Position numbers and translations under genes: made by a program. Shown here one piece after another: positions 18,841 through 27,352 of a stretch of DNA of 64,000 nt; position 1 is the stretch's first letter, and every line of letters begins with the position of its first letter. The stretch comes from Acidobacteriota bacterium (lineage in GTDB: Bacteria > Acidobacteriota > UBA6911 > RPQK01 > JAJDTT01): assembly GCA_028874215.1 (NCBI GenBank), contig JAPPLF010000068.1, forward strand, positions 68,309 through 132,308. Reading direction: 5' to 3'. The notes under the pieces were generated by a model. That model did not search any database, was not told the origin of the DNA, and saw only the letters and a list, made by a program, of their open reading frames with translations.

Positions 18841-19173
18841 TCAGACGCGGCGTCTGGGACCCAGCTCCGGCTTGTCTTCATACTGCTTGAAGATGTACTT
18901 GATCACGTTCTTGGGGATCAGGAGATTCGGCTCGGTTTCGCGGTTCACCTTGATGCAGTTTCGGTCGTACCATTCGATGACTCCCCGGATCTCCTCTCCG
19001 TCGATGAGTCGCACCACCATGGGGGTTTTCCCCGTCATCTGCTTCAGGTAGTAATACTGCTCCGCGTTGGTCTGTTCGGGCGGAACCCGCCGCTTCGGGC
19101 CGTCGGAGTACTTGTTGGAACTCTGCTCTCGCAGTCCCGAAAGCGAGGGTCGTATCAGTTTCCGGTTAACCAT
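18841..19173 (-). CDS. hfq: Hfq-family RNA chaperone (divergent)
   Basis: This 110-aa protein starts at an ATG preceded by GAGGTCACC. An N-terminal extension of about 37 residues leads into an Sm domain. Sm1 reads MVVRLIDGEEIRGVIEWYDRNCIKV and Sm2 reads NLLIPKNVIKYIFK. In classical Hfq the Sm2 core is YKHAIST; here the His is Asn (PKN). It should form a ring that binds small RNAs and mRNA tails. The C terminus is short and basic. It converges with the Fic-like gene, the two stops being one base apart. The family call is good; sRNA function in this lineage is less certain. Confidence 0.8.
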   Translation of the reverse strand: MVNRKLIRPSLSGLREQSSNKYSDGPKRRVPPEQTNAEQYYYLKQMTGKTPMVVRLIDGEEIRGVIEWYDRNCIKVNRETEPNLLIPKNVIKYIFKQYEDKPELGPRRRV

Positions 19174-19293
19174 GGTGACCTCATCCTGGACTGAGTCTTG
19201 CTCTCGTATTGTGGTTGAAATGAAAAGGACCAATAAGAGAGAGGAGAATCTCTAAAAGCGCTGTCTCAAAAAGCCTAGCACAAATGCCTGTTT

Positions 19294-19322
19294 TTGACAA
19301 GAAGGGACACCGCAAATAGACT
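19294..19322 (+). promoter_or_regulatory. Strong sigma-70 promoter just upstream of a small TPR gene
   Basis: TTGACA (19294-19299), a 17-bp spacer and TAGACT (19317-19322) are close to consensus. The start site would fall near 19329, only about 7 nt before the ATG, and no ribosome-binding site is visible. The mRNA is therefore probably leaderless or nearly so. Confidence 0.65.
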
Positions 19323-19335
19323 AGTTTGCGGCAGT

Positions 19336-19758
19336 ATGAGGGCCCTCACCTACCCCCTTTTTCTACTTGCATTGACGCTACCCCTGCAGGACCGGAGATT
19401 GGGGCGCAAGCCGGTCCTGATTCGAGCGGATGATGCCTCCTCGCAGGAGCAGGAGGAGGTTCCTCCCGAGCCCGATCCGGACAAGGCCCGCAAGGCCGTG
19501 GAGATCGGAAACTTCTACTACAAGCGGGAGAACTACAAGGCGGCGGAAGTCCGCTACCGCGAGGCGATTCTCTACGGTCCCGAATGGCCCAGGGGTTACG
19601 AGAAACTGGTCCGGACCCTGGAGACCATGGCCCGATACGACCAGGCGATCCAGGCTTGCCGGGATTTTCTCAAGGCCGCGCCGGATTCCAAGAAGGCTCC
19701 CGAATTCGAGCGCCGGGCGAAGCGTCTGGAACAGAAGCTGGGTAGCGGGGCCGACTGA
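19336..19758 (+). CDS. Small exported protein with TPR-like repeats
   Basis: This 140-aa protein begins with a short hydrophobic signal-like segment (ALTYPLFLLALTLPL). A charged linker rich in Glu and Pro follows, then two TPR units: AVEIGNFYYKRENYKAAEVRYRE and KLVRTLETMARYDQAIQACR. The ATG at 19336 is chosen because the promoter ends only 13 bp upstream. It could be a truncated BamD-like or other envelope TPR protein, but it lacks a lipobox. Function is unknown. Confidence 0.65.
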   Translation: MRALTYPLFLLALTLPLQDRRLGRKPVLIRADDASSQEQEEVPPEPDPDKARKAVEIGNFYYKRENYKAAEVRYREAILYGPEWPRGYEKLVRTLETMARYDQAIQACRDFLKAAPDSKKAPEFERRAKRLEQKLGSGAD

Positions 19759-19772
19759 AGAAAGGAAGCCAG

Positions 19773-19932
19773 CGCGGTTTCCCAACCGCCGGACTCCCGA
19801 GCAGCCGGAGAACAGGAGCGATGCCGGGCGATTAGGAAATCGCCCTTCCGAACACCGGAGCGGCGGTTTCCTAACCGCCGATTCGCGAGCAGCAGAGCGA
19901 CGGCGCAAGAACGGACGATTGTAGTTCGCCCC
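19773..19932. repeat. Cluster of palindromic (REP-like) repeats
   Basis: Three perfect hairpins follow one another: GCGGTT-TCCC-AACCGC (19774-19789), GGGCGATT-AGGA-AATCGCCC (19826-19845) and CGGCGGTT-TCCT-AACCGCCG (19861-19880). A weaker fourth lies at about 19913-19932. The loops TCCC, AGGA and TCCT are versions of one sequence in alternating orientation. The first and third units are also followed by related tails (ACTCCCGAGCAGC and ATTCGCGAGCAGC). This fills the gap between the TPR gene and ricT and looks like a dispersed genomic repeat family. Confidence 0.65.
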
Positions 19933-19962
19933 TCCTTATTTCAAAGAAGACCGTTCCCCGGA

Positions 19963-20664
19963 TCATTTCTTCCGCGGCCGTTTGCCCCGCCGTCGCCGTC
20001 GCCGTCGTTGATTGCAACTTCGGCGGGAGGTATCGACCTCGTAGTTCAGACAGCACTTGAGCCGGCCGCACATGCCGGAGAGCCGATTCATGCTCATTCT
20101 CAAGTCCTGACGTTTGACGGTTCGCACGCTCACCGACTTCAGTTCCTTCAGGAACAGGGCCGAGCAATTCTGTCCCAGGCCACAGCAACCGAGTCCGCCG
20201 ACGAGCTTGGCCTCATCCCGAGCCCCCACTTGCCGCATTTCGATTCTGGTCCTCAGGCGGCGCGCCAACTGTTTGACCAGACGTCGAAAGTCGACTCGGC
20301 GATTCGCGGTGAAGTAGATGATGACGCGGCTTCCGTCGAAGACGTACTCGACTTCGGACAGCTTCATGGGTAGCTTGTGGGCCTTGATCTGCTTGCGGCA
20401 AAGTCGGTACGCCGTATTCTCCCAGTCCTTCTTTTTCTCGTACAGGTAGAGATCCCGTTCCGTGGCCCGCCGCAGAGCCTTGCCCAGAGTCGTTTCCTTG
20501 GTCCCGTTGCTGTCGAGTTGGCGACTGTCCAGGACCATCCCCATCTCCACGCCCCGCTCGGTGGAGACCACACAGCGGTTTCCAATCCGAAAGCTCATGT
20601 TCGTCGCCAGGAACCTGCCGATCGTCTTCCGGAGTCCGAATCTCAACGTGAGCAATTCGTACAT
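19963..20664 (-). CDS. ricT: PSP1-domain protein (RicT/YaaT-like)
   Basis: This 233-aa protein has a PSP1 domain: RCVVSTERGVEMGMV at about 31-45 and YFTANRRVDFRRLVKQL at about 117-133. Two cysteine groups follow (Cys160/161/167 in LGCCGLGQNC and Cys199/204/205 in CGRLKCCLNYE). In Bacillus RicT these ligate an Fe-S cluster and the protein helps RNA maturation with RicA and RicF. The tail is an arginine- and lysine-rich stretch. It lies one base after holB in a tmk-holB-ricT order also seen in Firmicutes. RicA and RicF are not nearby. Confidence 0.85.
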   Translation of the reverse strand: MYELLTLRFGLRKTIGRFLATNMSFRIGNRCVVSTERGVEMGMVLDSRQLDSNGTKETTLGKALRRATERDLYLYEKKKDWENTAYRLCRKQIKAHKLPMKLSEVEYVFDGSRVIIYFTANRRVDFRRLVKQLARRLRTRIEMRQVGARDEAKLVGGLGCCGLGQNCSALFLKELKSVSVRTVKRQDLRMSMNRLSGMCGRLKCCLNYEVDTSRRSCNQRRRRRRRGKRPRKK

Positions 20665-20665
20665 G

Positions 20666-21724
20666 TCATGCCCTTCCGGCCAATTTCAACCAGAGGGTCT
20701 CGAAGCAGAAGAGGGGCTGCACGTTCCTGTCCAGATCCTCGCGCGCCTCCCGGAGATGGTAAAGGAGATCCCGAATCCAGTCCAGATCGACGCTTTCCGC
20801 CAGTTCCAGCAACCGGTCCCGGCGATCCAGGTTCACCATTCTGGACTCGGTCCCGGTTCGAAGGAAATACAGGTCTTCAGCCAGGTGCCTCAATATTTCC
20901 AGATACTCCCGCACTCGCTCTCTGCTCTTGAGGTCGCGCCGCATGGGCTCTTCCTCGCAGGCCTCGAAGAGTCGGGAGAAGGAGGCGTTGGACAGCCATT
21001 GCTGGAGCACGGCCAAAACCCGGTCCCGGTCCTGCAGGGCTTGCTCCAGGTCCAACTGCAGCGCTTGTCCGATGCTGCCGCCGGCGAATGCCGCCCGCAG
21101 CTTGGCCTCTTCGGCTCCGTACCGGATCTCCAGATAACTTCTGAGCTGGTTGCGTGTCAGAGGCCGGAAAACGAAGATTTGGCATCGGGATCGAATGGTC
21201 GGGAGAAGCTGGTTGGGAAAGGCCGTCGTCAGGATGATCCGGCTGGTCTCGGCCGGTTCTTCAAGCGTCTTGAGGATGGAGTTGGCGGCTTCCCGTGTCA
21301 TCTTTTCCGCCTGGTCCAGGACGAAGACGCGAAAGGCTCCTTGAAAGGGCCGGAAACGGGCTTCCCGGGTCAACTGGCGGACGGTCTCGATTCCGATGGA
21401 AGCCCCGGTGGCCTGGATGAGGCGGATATCCGGATGGTTGCCTCCCGCCACCTTCGCGCACGATTCGCAGTTTCCGCAGAAGTCTTCAGCGGACCGGTTT
21501 CTACAGTCGGTCCGGGCGGCGAGGCCCAGCGCCAGGGTCTTCTTGCCGACTCCTTCGGGTCCGGCAAAGAGAGCGGACTGGGGCAGGGAAGCTCTCTTCA
21601 CGCGGCTGACGAGCTCGTGGTTCCCGATGAAATCCTTCAGACGGACCAAGCCATATCCCGGCGACACGCCGGAACCGGAACCAGCGGACGGTCTGCGCTT
21701 GGCGGCGCGACGCTTGGCGGCCAT
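20666..21724 (-). CDS. holB: DNA polymerase III subunit delta-prime
   Basis: This 352-aa AAA+ protein is a clamp-loader subunit. After a basic 20-residue start come FIGNHELVSRVKRA, a Walker A-like GPEGVGKKT (55-63), a four-Cys zinc site (Cys74, 83, 86, 89), VFVLDQAEKMTREAANSILKTLEEP and the sensor-1 region LPTIRSRCQIFVFRPL. These are the features of delta-prime and of the related DnaX family; the short C terminus favours delta-prime. It lies between tmk and ricT. The N-terminal basic tail is unusual and may reflect an early start. Confidence 0.88.
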   Translation of the reverse strand: MAAKRRAAKRRPSAGSGSGVSPGYGLVRLKDFIGNHELVSRVKRASLPQSALFAGPEGVGKKTLALGLAARTDCRNRSAEDFCGNCESCAKVAGGNHPDIRLIQATGASIGIETVRQLTREARFRPFQGAFRVFVLDQAEKMTREAANSILKTLEEPAETSRIILTTAFPNQLLPTIRSRCQIFVFRPLTRNQLRSYLEIRYGAEEAKLRAAFAGGSIGQALQLDLEQALQDRDRVLAVLQQWLSNASFSRLFEACEEEPMRRDLKSRERVREYLEILRHLAEDLYFLRTGTESRMVNLDRRDRLLELAESVDLDWIRDLLYHLREAREDLDRNVQPLFCFETLWLKLAGRA

Positions 21725-21766
21725 CTCTTCGCCATGCCGGCGGCCCCTCCTGGCGAGCAGTGCGGG

Positions 21767-22405
21767 CTAGCCGATCAGTGCTTTCCCCTCCAGTTCGGAC
21801 AGCAGTTTCTTCAGAGTCTCTTGCGGGTCTCCGGAAGCGTCAACCAGCGTGATCCGGTCCGGATCCCGCTCTGCCAAGAGTCGATATCCCTCCCGGACCC
21901 GCCGGTGGAACCGCATGGTCTCCGCTTCGAAGCGGCCCCAGGCCTGGTTGCCCTCGACGGCATTCCTCCTGCGGGCGCGAGCCAACCCGGATTCCACTTC
22001 CAGATCCAGGATCAGGGTCAGATCGGGCATGCGGATCCGGAGAGGATGTGCGAGTTCATCGACCAGCGAGAATCCGATGCCGCGGGCGTAACCCTGGTAG
22101 GCCAGCGTCGCGGCGTGGTAGCGATCGCAAAGGACCGTTCGCCCCTGCCGGAGCGCCGGTTCGATCACCTCCGCCAGATGCTGAAAACGGTCCGCCAGGT
22201 ACAAGAGCAGTTCGGCCTCGGCCTCCCGGCCGGGTCCCTTGGATTCCAGGAGGATGCGGCGCAGGCGCGAACCGAAGGGAGTGCCGCCCGGCTCCCGGGT
22301 CACGACGGTGGGAATATCGCGTCTCCTGAACTCTTCCGACAGCAGCGACAACTGCAGCGTTTTTCCCGAACCCTCGATGCCTTCGAGTGCTATGAATCGG
22401 CCCAC
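21767..22405 (-). CDS. tmk: Thymidylate kinase
   Basis: This 212-aa enzyme phosphorylates dTMP to dTDP. The GTG at 22405 is preceded by GGGGGA and yields the usual length; the longer upstream frame is not conserved. The P-loop GIEGSGKT (9-16), the DR(Y/H) motif in VLCDRYHAATLAYQG and the lid region ARARRRNAVEGNQAW are present. Putting Arg in the lid but not the P-loop marks the E. coli-like type II enzyme. It heads the tmk-holB-ricT operon. Confidence 0.94.
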   Translation of the reverse strand: MGRFIALEGIEGSGKTLQLSLLSEEFRRRDIPTVVTREPGGTPFGSRLRRILLESKGPGREAEAELLLYLADRFQHLAEVIEPALRQGRTVLCDRYHAATLAYQGYARGIGFSLVDELAHPLRIRMPDLTLILDLEVESGLARARRRNAVEGNQAWGRFEAETMRFHRRVREGYRLLAERDPDRITLVDASGDPQETLKKLLSELEGKALIG

Positions 22406-22566
22406 GGATCCCCCGCCGATGCCGAGTTGCAGGCCTTCCGGCTGGTCCTGAAACAAGGGTTGCACATAGTACCATACGGCCCGGCGGGTGCAGGTTGCCG
22501 GATCTGCCGCTCACTCGTTGATTTCGAAGAGCGTTCACTGTTTGCCCTCGGATATACTGGCTGCCG

Positions 22567-23256
22567 ATGCAGGATTTGAGATCCCGACTGGACAGTCTGC
22601 TGGCCGAAATCGACCGGACGGCGCGGTCCTGCGGCCGGGACGGGCGCGACATTCAGCTTCTGGCCGTGACCAAGGTGTTTCCCGCCGCGGTCGTTTCACA
22701 CGCCGTCGCGGCCGGGCAGACACGGTTCGGCGAGAATCGCGTTCAGGAGGCCGCGGCCAAGATTCCCGCCGTCGACGATTCCGCACTGGAGTGGCATCTG
22801 ATCGGCCATCTCCAATCCAACAAGGTGCGCCGTGCGGTCCAGCTCTTCGACGTGATCCAGACCCTGGACAGTGAGAAGCTCATCTCCAGGGTGGCCCGAT
22901 GCGCCCGGGAGATGGGAAAGGCTCTCGCCGTCTACATCCAGGTCAATCTGGGCCGGGAGACACAGAAATACGGCGTCGACCCCGCCACCGTGGGACAGCT
23001 CGTAAGGCTGGTGGACCGGTCGCCGCCCCTGGTTCTCCAGGGCTTGATGGCCATTCCACCCTATGCCGCGGACCCGGAAGCGTCGAGACCCTATTTTCGG
23101 CAGTTGGCCCGATTGGCCCGGGAAATCAGCCGATCCCGGCCGGAGCCCGTCACCGGCCTTTCCATGGGAATGAGCCACGACTATCGCGTGGCCATCGAGG
23201 AAGGGGCCACCTTGCTCAGGGTCGGGTCGAAGCTGTTCGGAAAACGTCCCTCTTGA
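22567..23256 (+). CDS. YggS-family PLP-binding protein
   Basis: This 229-aa protein has the fold-type III barrel of the YggS/PROSC family, which binds pyridoxal phosphate and balances its supply. The cofactor lysine is in LLAVTKVFP. GENRVQEA, WHLIGHLQSNK and the phosphate-binding SMGMSHDYRVAIEEGATLLRVGS are family hallmarks. The -10-like TATACT at 22553 lies only 8 bp before the ATG, so the message may be leaderless. It is divergent from tmk. Enzymatic activity is not expected. Confidence 0.92.
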   Translation: MQDLRSRLDSLLAEIDRTARSCGRDGRDIQLLAVTKVFPAAVVSHAVAAGQTRFGENRVQEAAAKIPAVDDSALEWHLIGHLQSNKVRRAVQLFDVIQTLDSEKLISRVARCAREMGKALAVYIQVNLGRETQKYGVDPATVGQLVRLVDRSPPLVLQGLMAIPPYAADPEASRPYFRQLARLAREISRSRPEPVTGLSMGMSHDYRVAIEEGATLLRVGSKLFGKRPS

Positions 23257-23405
23257 GGGGCCGTTTTCGGTTCCAGTCTGGAGGTTCCGGGTTCCGGAGG
23301 AACTGATCGGAGGAACCGGAGGTGCGGCTTCAACCCCAAGTGCCGCCGCCGGCGGTTCGCAGCTCATCCTGTCAGGGGCCCCTGCTACAATCCGCCGCAC
23401 TTTTT

Positions 23406-23425
23406 GTGAAAATTAAATAATTCAC
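23406..23425 (+). promoter_or_regulatory. AT-rich inverted repeat upstream of nrdJ
   Basis: GTGAA and TTCAC flank an AT-rich 10-bp centre just before the GGGAGGGGAG ribosome-binding site. The rest of the 185-bp gap is GC-rich. It could be a repressor site for the reductase. It does not match the NrdR box, and I see no B12 riboswitch here. Confidence 0.25.
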
Positions 23426-23441
23426 TTGTTGGGAGGGGAGC

Positions 23442-26147
23442 ATGGGGAAGCTGGCGGAAGCGGTATCGGGGTCTCGGATCGGGCTTGAGCATCATTTCTC
23501 CAGACCCGACATCCATCCCTTCGATGACGTGGAATGGGAGACGCGTTCCGCTGAAATCAAGGATTGGAAGACGGGCAAGGTCAGTTTCCGCCAGGACGAT
23601 CTGGAGTTTCCCAAGTTCTGGTCCCAACGGGCCACCGACATCGTTTCCAGCAAATACTTCCGCGGCCATCTGGGCACCCCCGGGCGGGAGCGGAGCGTCA
23701 AGCAGCTCATCGGGCGCATCGTCGACACCATCACGGGTTGGGGTTCCAAGATGGATTACTTCGACTCGGACGCCGACGCCAAGACCTTCAACCACGAGTT
23801 GAGCTACCTGCTGCTGCACCAGGTCGCGGCGTTCAATTCGCCGGTTCAGTTCAACGTCGGGATCAAAGAGAAGCCCCAGTGCTCCGCCTGCTTCATCAAC
23901 ACCGTGGACGATTCCATGGAGCACATCATGAAGCTGGCCCGGACCGAAGCCACCATCTTCAAGGGTGGGTCCGGCTCGGGCGTGAACCTGTCCAAGATCC
24001 GCGCCTCCACGGAACCCCTCGCCGCCGGCGGCTTCGCTTCCGGTCCCGTCTCCTTCATGCGGGGATACGACAGCTTCGCCGGAGCGATCAAAAGCGGCGG
24101 CGCAACGCGCCGGGCCGCCAAGATGGTCATCCTGGACGCCGAACATCCCGACATCGAGGAATACATCTGGTGCAAGGCCAAGGAGGAGAAGAAGGCTCAG
24201 CAGCTCATCGAATTGGGATACGACGACTCCATCGATGGAGAGGCCTACCGGTCCGTCCAGTTCCAGAACGCCAACAACAGCGTCGGAGTGACCGATGAAT
24301 TCATGAAGGCCGTGATTTCCGACGGCGAGTGGCGAACCCGGCGGGTCATCGACGGCAAGGTCGACCGCGTCTACAAGGCTGCCGATATGATGCAGTGGAT
24401 TGCCGAAGCGACTTGGCAGTGCGGCGATCCCGGCCTGCAATTCAAGACCACTCTCAATGAGTGGCACACCAGTCCCAACGCGGGCCCCATCAACGCTTGC
24501 AATCCCTGCTCCGAGTACGTCTTCCTCGACAACTCGGCATGCAATCTGGCCTCCCTGAACTTGATGAAGTTCCTGAAGCCGGACGGACAGTTCGACACCA
24601 AGTCCTTCCGCCATGCCGTATCCGTCTTGATCCTGGCTCAGGAGATCATCGTCGACAACTCCAGCTATCCCACCGAAGAGATCGAAGAGATCAGTCACGA
24701 TTTCAGGACGTTGGGATTGGGATACGCGAATCTGGGAGCGTATTTGATGGCGCAGGGGCTGTCCTACGACAGCGACCAGGCGCGGAACACGGCCGCCGCC
24801 ATCACCGCGCTGATGACGGGACAGGCCTACTTGACCAGCGCCCGGATCGCGGAGCGCATGGGGACTTTCGCCGGGTTCGAGAGCAACCGCATTCCCATGA
24901 TGGGTGTCATCCACAAGCACCGGAGCGCCCTCACCCAGATCGATTCGGCCCTGGTGCCCATGAACCTTCTCCACGCCGGCATGGAGGTTTGGGACAAAGC
25001 CATCGAGAAGGGGACTCAATCGGGCTTCCGGAATGCCCAGGTGACCCTGCTGGCCCCGACGGGGACCATCGCCTTCATGATGGACTGCGACACCACCGGC
25101 ATCGAGCCGGACTTCTCACTGGTGAAGATCAAGAAGCTGGTCGGTGGAGGCACCCTCAAAATCGTCAACCACACCATTCCCCGGGCTCTCCGGACTCTGG
25201 GGTACGACGAGGGTGAGCAGAAGGCGATTCTGGACTACATCAACCGGAAGGATACGGTAGAGGGTGCGCCCAACCTGGTGAGGGACCATCTCCCCGTGTT
25301 CGATTGCGCGGACACTCCGGCGAATGGGGTCCGCTCCATTCATCCCATGGGGCACATCAAGATGTGCGGCGCCGTGCAGCCCTTTCTCTCCGGAGCGATT
25401 TCCAAGACGGTCAACCTGCCCAATTCGGCCACGGTCGAGGAGATCAAGGACGCCTATATCCAGGGCTGGAAACACGGGATGAAGTCCGTCTCCATCTATC
25501 GGGACGGATGCAAGCTGGTCCAGCCGCTGTCGACCAAGGACAGCAGCCGCCAGGCTCTCGCGGCTCAGCACCGGAACATGCCCAAGGATCATCCGGCGCT
25601 GCAGCATGAATTCCGAATTCGTGGTTTCAAGGGTTTCCTGACCATGGGGATGTATCCGGAAGACGAAGAGTTGGGCGAGATCTTCGTCAATTTTTCGAAG
25701 CAGGGATCGACGCTGCAAGGCATGGCCATGGCGTGGGCCATCGCCATTTCCATGGGGGTTCAACGCGGAGTGCCCATCGAAGACTATATCCGCATGTTCT
25801 CTCACATGAGCTTCGAGCCGGCAGGGTTTACCGACAATCCCCAGATTCCCTTCGCCACGTCCATTCCCGATTACGTGGTCCGGTACTTGGCGAGCCGGTT
25901 CCTCGACACCGAGATTCAGGAGGAGCTCGGGATCCATCAGGTCCGGCCCAACGGCAGTGTCCAGGATGGCGTCCAGGTGAGTTTCTCCGAGTACTCGCGG
26001 TCTGCCGAACCGGCCAGCCCGTCGGGAAAGCTGGTGGAGGATGTTCGGGCAGACTCGCCCGCCTGCCTCCAGTGCGGGAACCTGATGCAGCGGAACGGAA
26101 ACTGCTACGTGTGCACCGTCTGCGGCACCACGTCGGGATGTAGTTGA
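23442..26147 (+). CDS. nrdJ: Adenosylcobalamin-dependent (class II) ribonucleotide reductase
   Basis: This 901-aa enzyme reduces ribonucleotides with coenzyme B12 and no oxygen requirement. The ATG follows GGGAGGGGAG. Diagnostic segments are FNVGIKEKPQCSACFINT, NPCSEYVFLDNSACNLASLNL (finger-loop Cys and Glu), LLAPTGTIAFMMDCDTTGIEP and MGHIKMCGAVQPFLSGAIS. The zinc-like C-terminal tail CLQCGNLMQRNGNCYVCTVCG shuttles electrons from thioredoxin. Length and domain order are standard for the large class II form. Its stop faces the next gene's stop 13 bp away. No nrdR is near. Confidence 0.96.
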   Translation: MGKLAEAVSGSRIGLEHHFSRPDIHPFDDVEWETRSAEIKDWKTGKVSFRQDDLEFPKFWSQRATDIVSSKYFRGHLGTPGRERSVKQLIGRIVDTITGWGSKMDYFDSDADAKTFNHELSYLLLHQVAAFNSPVQFNVGIKEKPQCSACFINTVDDSMEHIMKLARTEATIFKGGSGSGVNLSKIRASTEPLAAGGFASGPVSFMRGYDSFAGAIKSGGATRRAAKMVILDAEHPDIEEYIWCKAKEEKKAQQLIELGYDDSIDGEAYRSVQFQNANNSVGVTDEFMKAVISDGEWRTRRVIDGKVDRVYKAADMMQWIAEATWQCGDPGLQFKTTLNEWHTSPNAGPINACNPCSEYVFLDNSACNLASLNLMKFLKPDGQFDTKSFRHAVSVLILAQEIIVDNSSYPTEEIEEISHDFRTLGLGYANLGAYLMAQGLSYDSDQARNTAAAITALMTGQAYLTSARIAERMGTFAGFESNRIPMMGVIHKHRSALTQIDSALVPMNLLHAGMEVWDKAIEKGTQSGFRNAQVTLLAPTGTIAFMMDCDTTGIEPDFSLVKIKKLVGGGTLKIVNHTIPRALRTLGYDEGEQKAILDYINRKDTVEGAPNLVRDHLPVFDCADTPANGVRSIHPMGHIKMCGAVQPFLSGAISKTVNLPNSATVEEIKDAYIQGWKHGMKSVSIYRDGCKLVQPLSTKDSSRQALAAQHRNMPKDHPALQHEFRIRGFKGFLTMGMYPEDEELGEIFVNFSKQGSTLQGMAMAWAIAISMGVQRGVPIEDYIRMFSHMSFEPAGFTDNPQIPFATSIPDYVVRYLASRFLDTEIQEELGIHQVRPNGSVQDGVQVSFSEYSRSAEPASPSGKLVEDVRADSPACLQCGNLMQRNGNCYVCTVCGTTSGCS

Positions 26148-26160
26148 AGCCTCTTGGCGG

Positions 26161-27030
26161 CTAGAACGGAGACTTGAACTCTTTCGAAAGTCCGAAGACC
26201 ACGCCGTAGGACGGGTCGGTGTCTCGCAGCCCGGCAAAGCCGCCCAGATCCAGGTAGATTCCTCCCACCCGGACCTCCAGGGCAATCCGCATCCTCTTTT
26301 GTTGCTCGGTTCCGATGCCCGATCGACTGGCAATGATGTCGGGTGACACCGGAATTCCCGTGTGGCGGCCGGACCCGGCCCTTCCGTAGAAATCGCCCAC
26401 CAGATTGATCTTGGAAGTGATCGGGTAGATCATCCCCACCCCGTACAGGACCAGGTCGTCTTGGGCCGCCGCATCCAACGGATCCCCCAAGAGCGCGAGA
26501 CCCATATTGATGAAGCCCCTCAGGCGGCCGAAACTCCGCTCCATGACGAGCGCGGAGAAGATGTTCGTCACGTCATTTCCGATGCCGGTCTCGTTCGATG
26601 CGATGGGAATCTGGGCGAGGAAGTGCAGTCCCATCGCCGGCCAACCGTTCTTCTCGTCCAGGAAACGGACCTTGGAACCGACGAAAAGGTCGCCATAGTC
26701 GCTGGTCGAGTTTCCGGAAAAGGCGAGTTTTTCCGTGTGCGGAGCGGGGAACCTCTCGGAAATGCCCAAGGATTCCTGAACGGTCCAGCCCATCTGGAGT
26801 TCGGCTTTGGGTCCGACCCCAAAGCGCAGATCGCAGACACCGGCGCGGGTCAAGTTCCCCTTCAGCCCCGAGAGCCGGAAAGTGGCGTCCTGGAAGTGCT
26901 CGAAGCCGAGTCCGAAGCGGGTCATTCCTTCGGGAACGGTGCTGGCGGGTTCCGTGTGCAGCGGACGTTCCTGAGCAAACAGGGATCCGGAGAGGAGGAC
27001 GAGCGCCGGCAGGACCGCGATCCGCTTCAT
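26161..27030 (-). CDS. Outer-membrane beta-barrel-type protein, unknown function
   Basis: This 289-aa protein begins with a clear signal peptide (MKRIAVLPALVLLSGSLFA); I start it there although no good ribosome-binding site is visible. The mature part is Gly- and aromatic-rich with alternating hydrophobic strands (FGLGFEHFQDATF, AELQMGWTVQESLG, INLVGDFYGRAGS) and ends FGLSKEFKSPF, a barrel-type end with a final Phe. It resembles small transporter-like or DUF3187-type barrels, but the family cannot be named. It converges on nrdJ, and the MITE-like element lies directly upstream, so it may have lost or gained its promoter. Confidence 0.6.
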   Translation of the reverse strand: MKRIAVLPALVLLSGSLFAQERPLHTEPASTVPEGMTRFGLGFEHFQDATFRLSGLKGNLTRAGVCDLRFGVGPKAELQMGWTVQESLGISERFPAPHTEKLAFSGNSTSDYGDLFVGSKVRFLDEKNGWPAMGLHFLAQIPIASNETGIGNDVTNIFSALVMERSFGRLRGFINMGLALLGDPLDAAAQDDLVLYGVGMIYPITSKINLVGDFYGRAGSGRHTGIPVSPDIIASRSGIGTEQQKRMRIALEVRVGGIYLDLGGFAGLRDTDPSYGVVFGLSKEFKSPF

Positions 27031-27069
27031 CCGGGGGAGTGTATGGACGCCTCCGAGGCGAGTCAACTT

Positions 27070-27308
27070 GCCCGCATTTCTCGCCAGGGGGCGTGACGAT
27101 CGCGCAGGATTTTTGCCCTCAGCGCGTGCTCGCGACCGAGAGCGTAGTGGTGACTACGTTTGAGGGAGTACGTGCGCGCTGAGGGCGAAAAGACCAGCGA
27201 GCGCGCGCCCAGCGCAGTCTGTCCCGGAGAAACTATGGAAAAACCTCCGTAAATGTTCAAAAAAATCTTTTTCATCGTACGCATAGCGACCTGGTGAGAA
27301 ATGCGGGC
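27070..27308. mobile_element. MITE-like element with 19-bp terminal inverted repeats
   Basis: The ends GCCCGCATTTCTCGCCAGG (27070-27088) and CCTGGTGAGAAATGCGGGC (27290-27308) are inverted copies with one mismatch in 19. Similarity continues weakly inward (GCGTnACGAT ... ATTTTT). Inside, GCCCTCAGCGCG (27115-27126) pairs with CGCGCTGAGGGC (27175-27186), and a nested hairpin CGTAGT/ACTACG lies at 27143-27158. The element is about 239 bp with no coding capacity. Outer bases CTTG and CTAG could be a decayed 4-bp target duplication. No matching transposase is in the window. Confidence 0.65.
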
Positions 27309-27352
27309 TAGGGCCAGACGCGGGACCGCGGACGATGGATGGCCGGCCGCTG

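Noticed and set aside
20462..22579. 705-aa open frame opposite ricT, holB and tmk
   Set aside because: Spans three recognised genes on the other strand; no conserved segment.
23257..23441. B12 riboswitch upstream of the B12-dependent reductase
   Set aside because: No B12-box-like sequence or matching fold could be seen; the gap is short.
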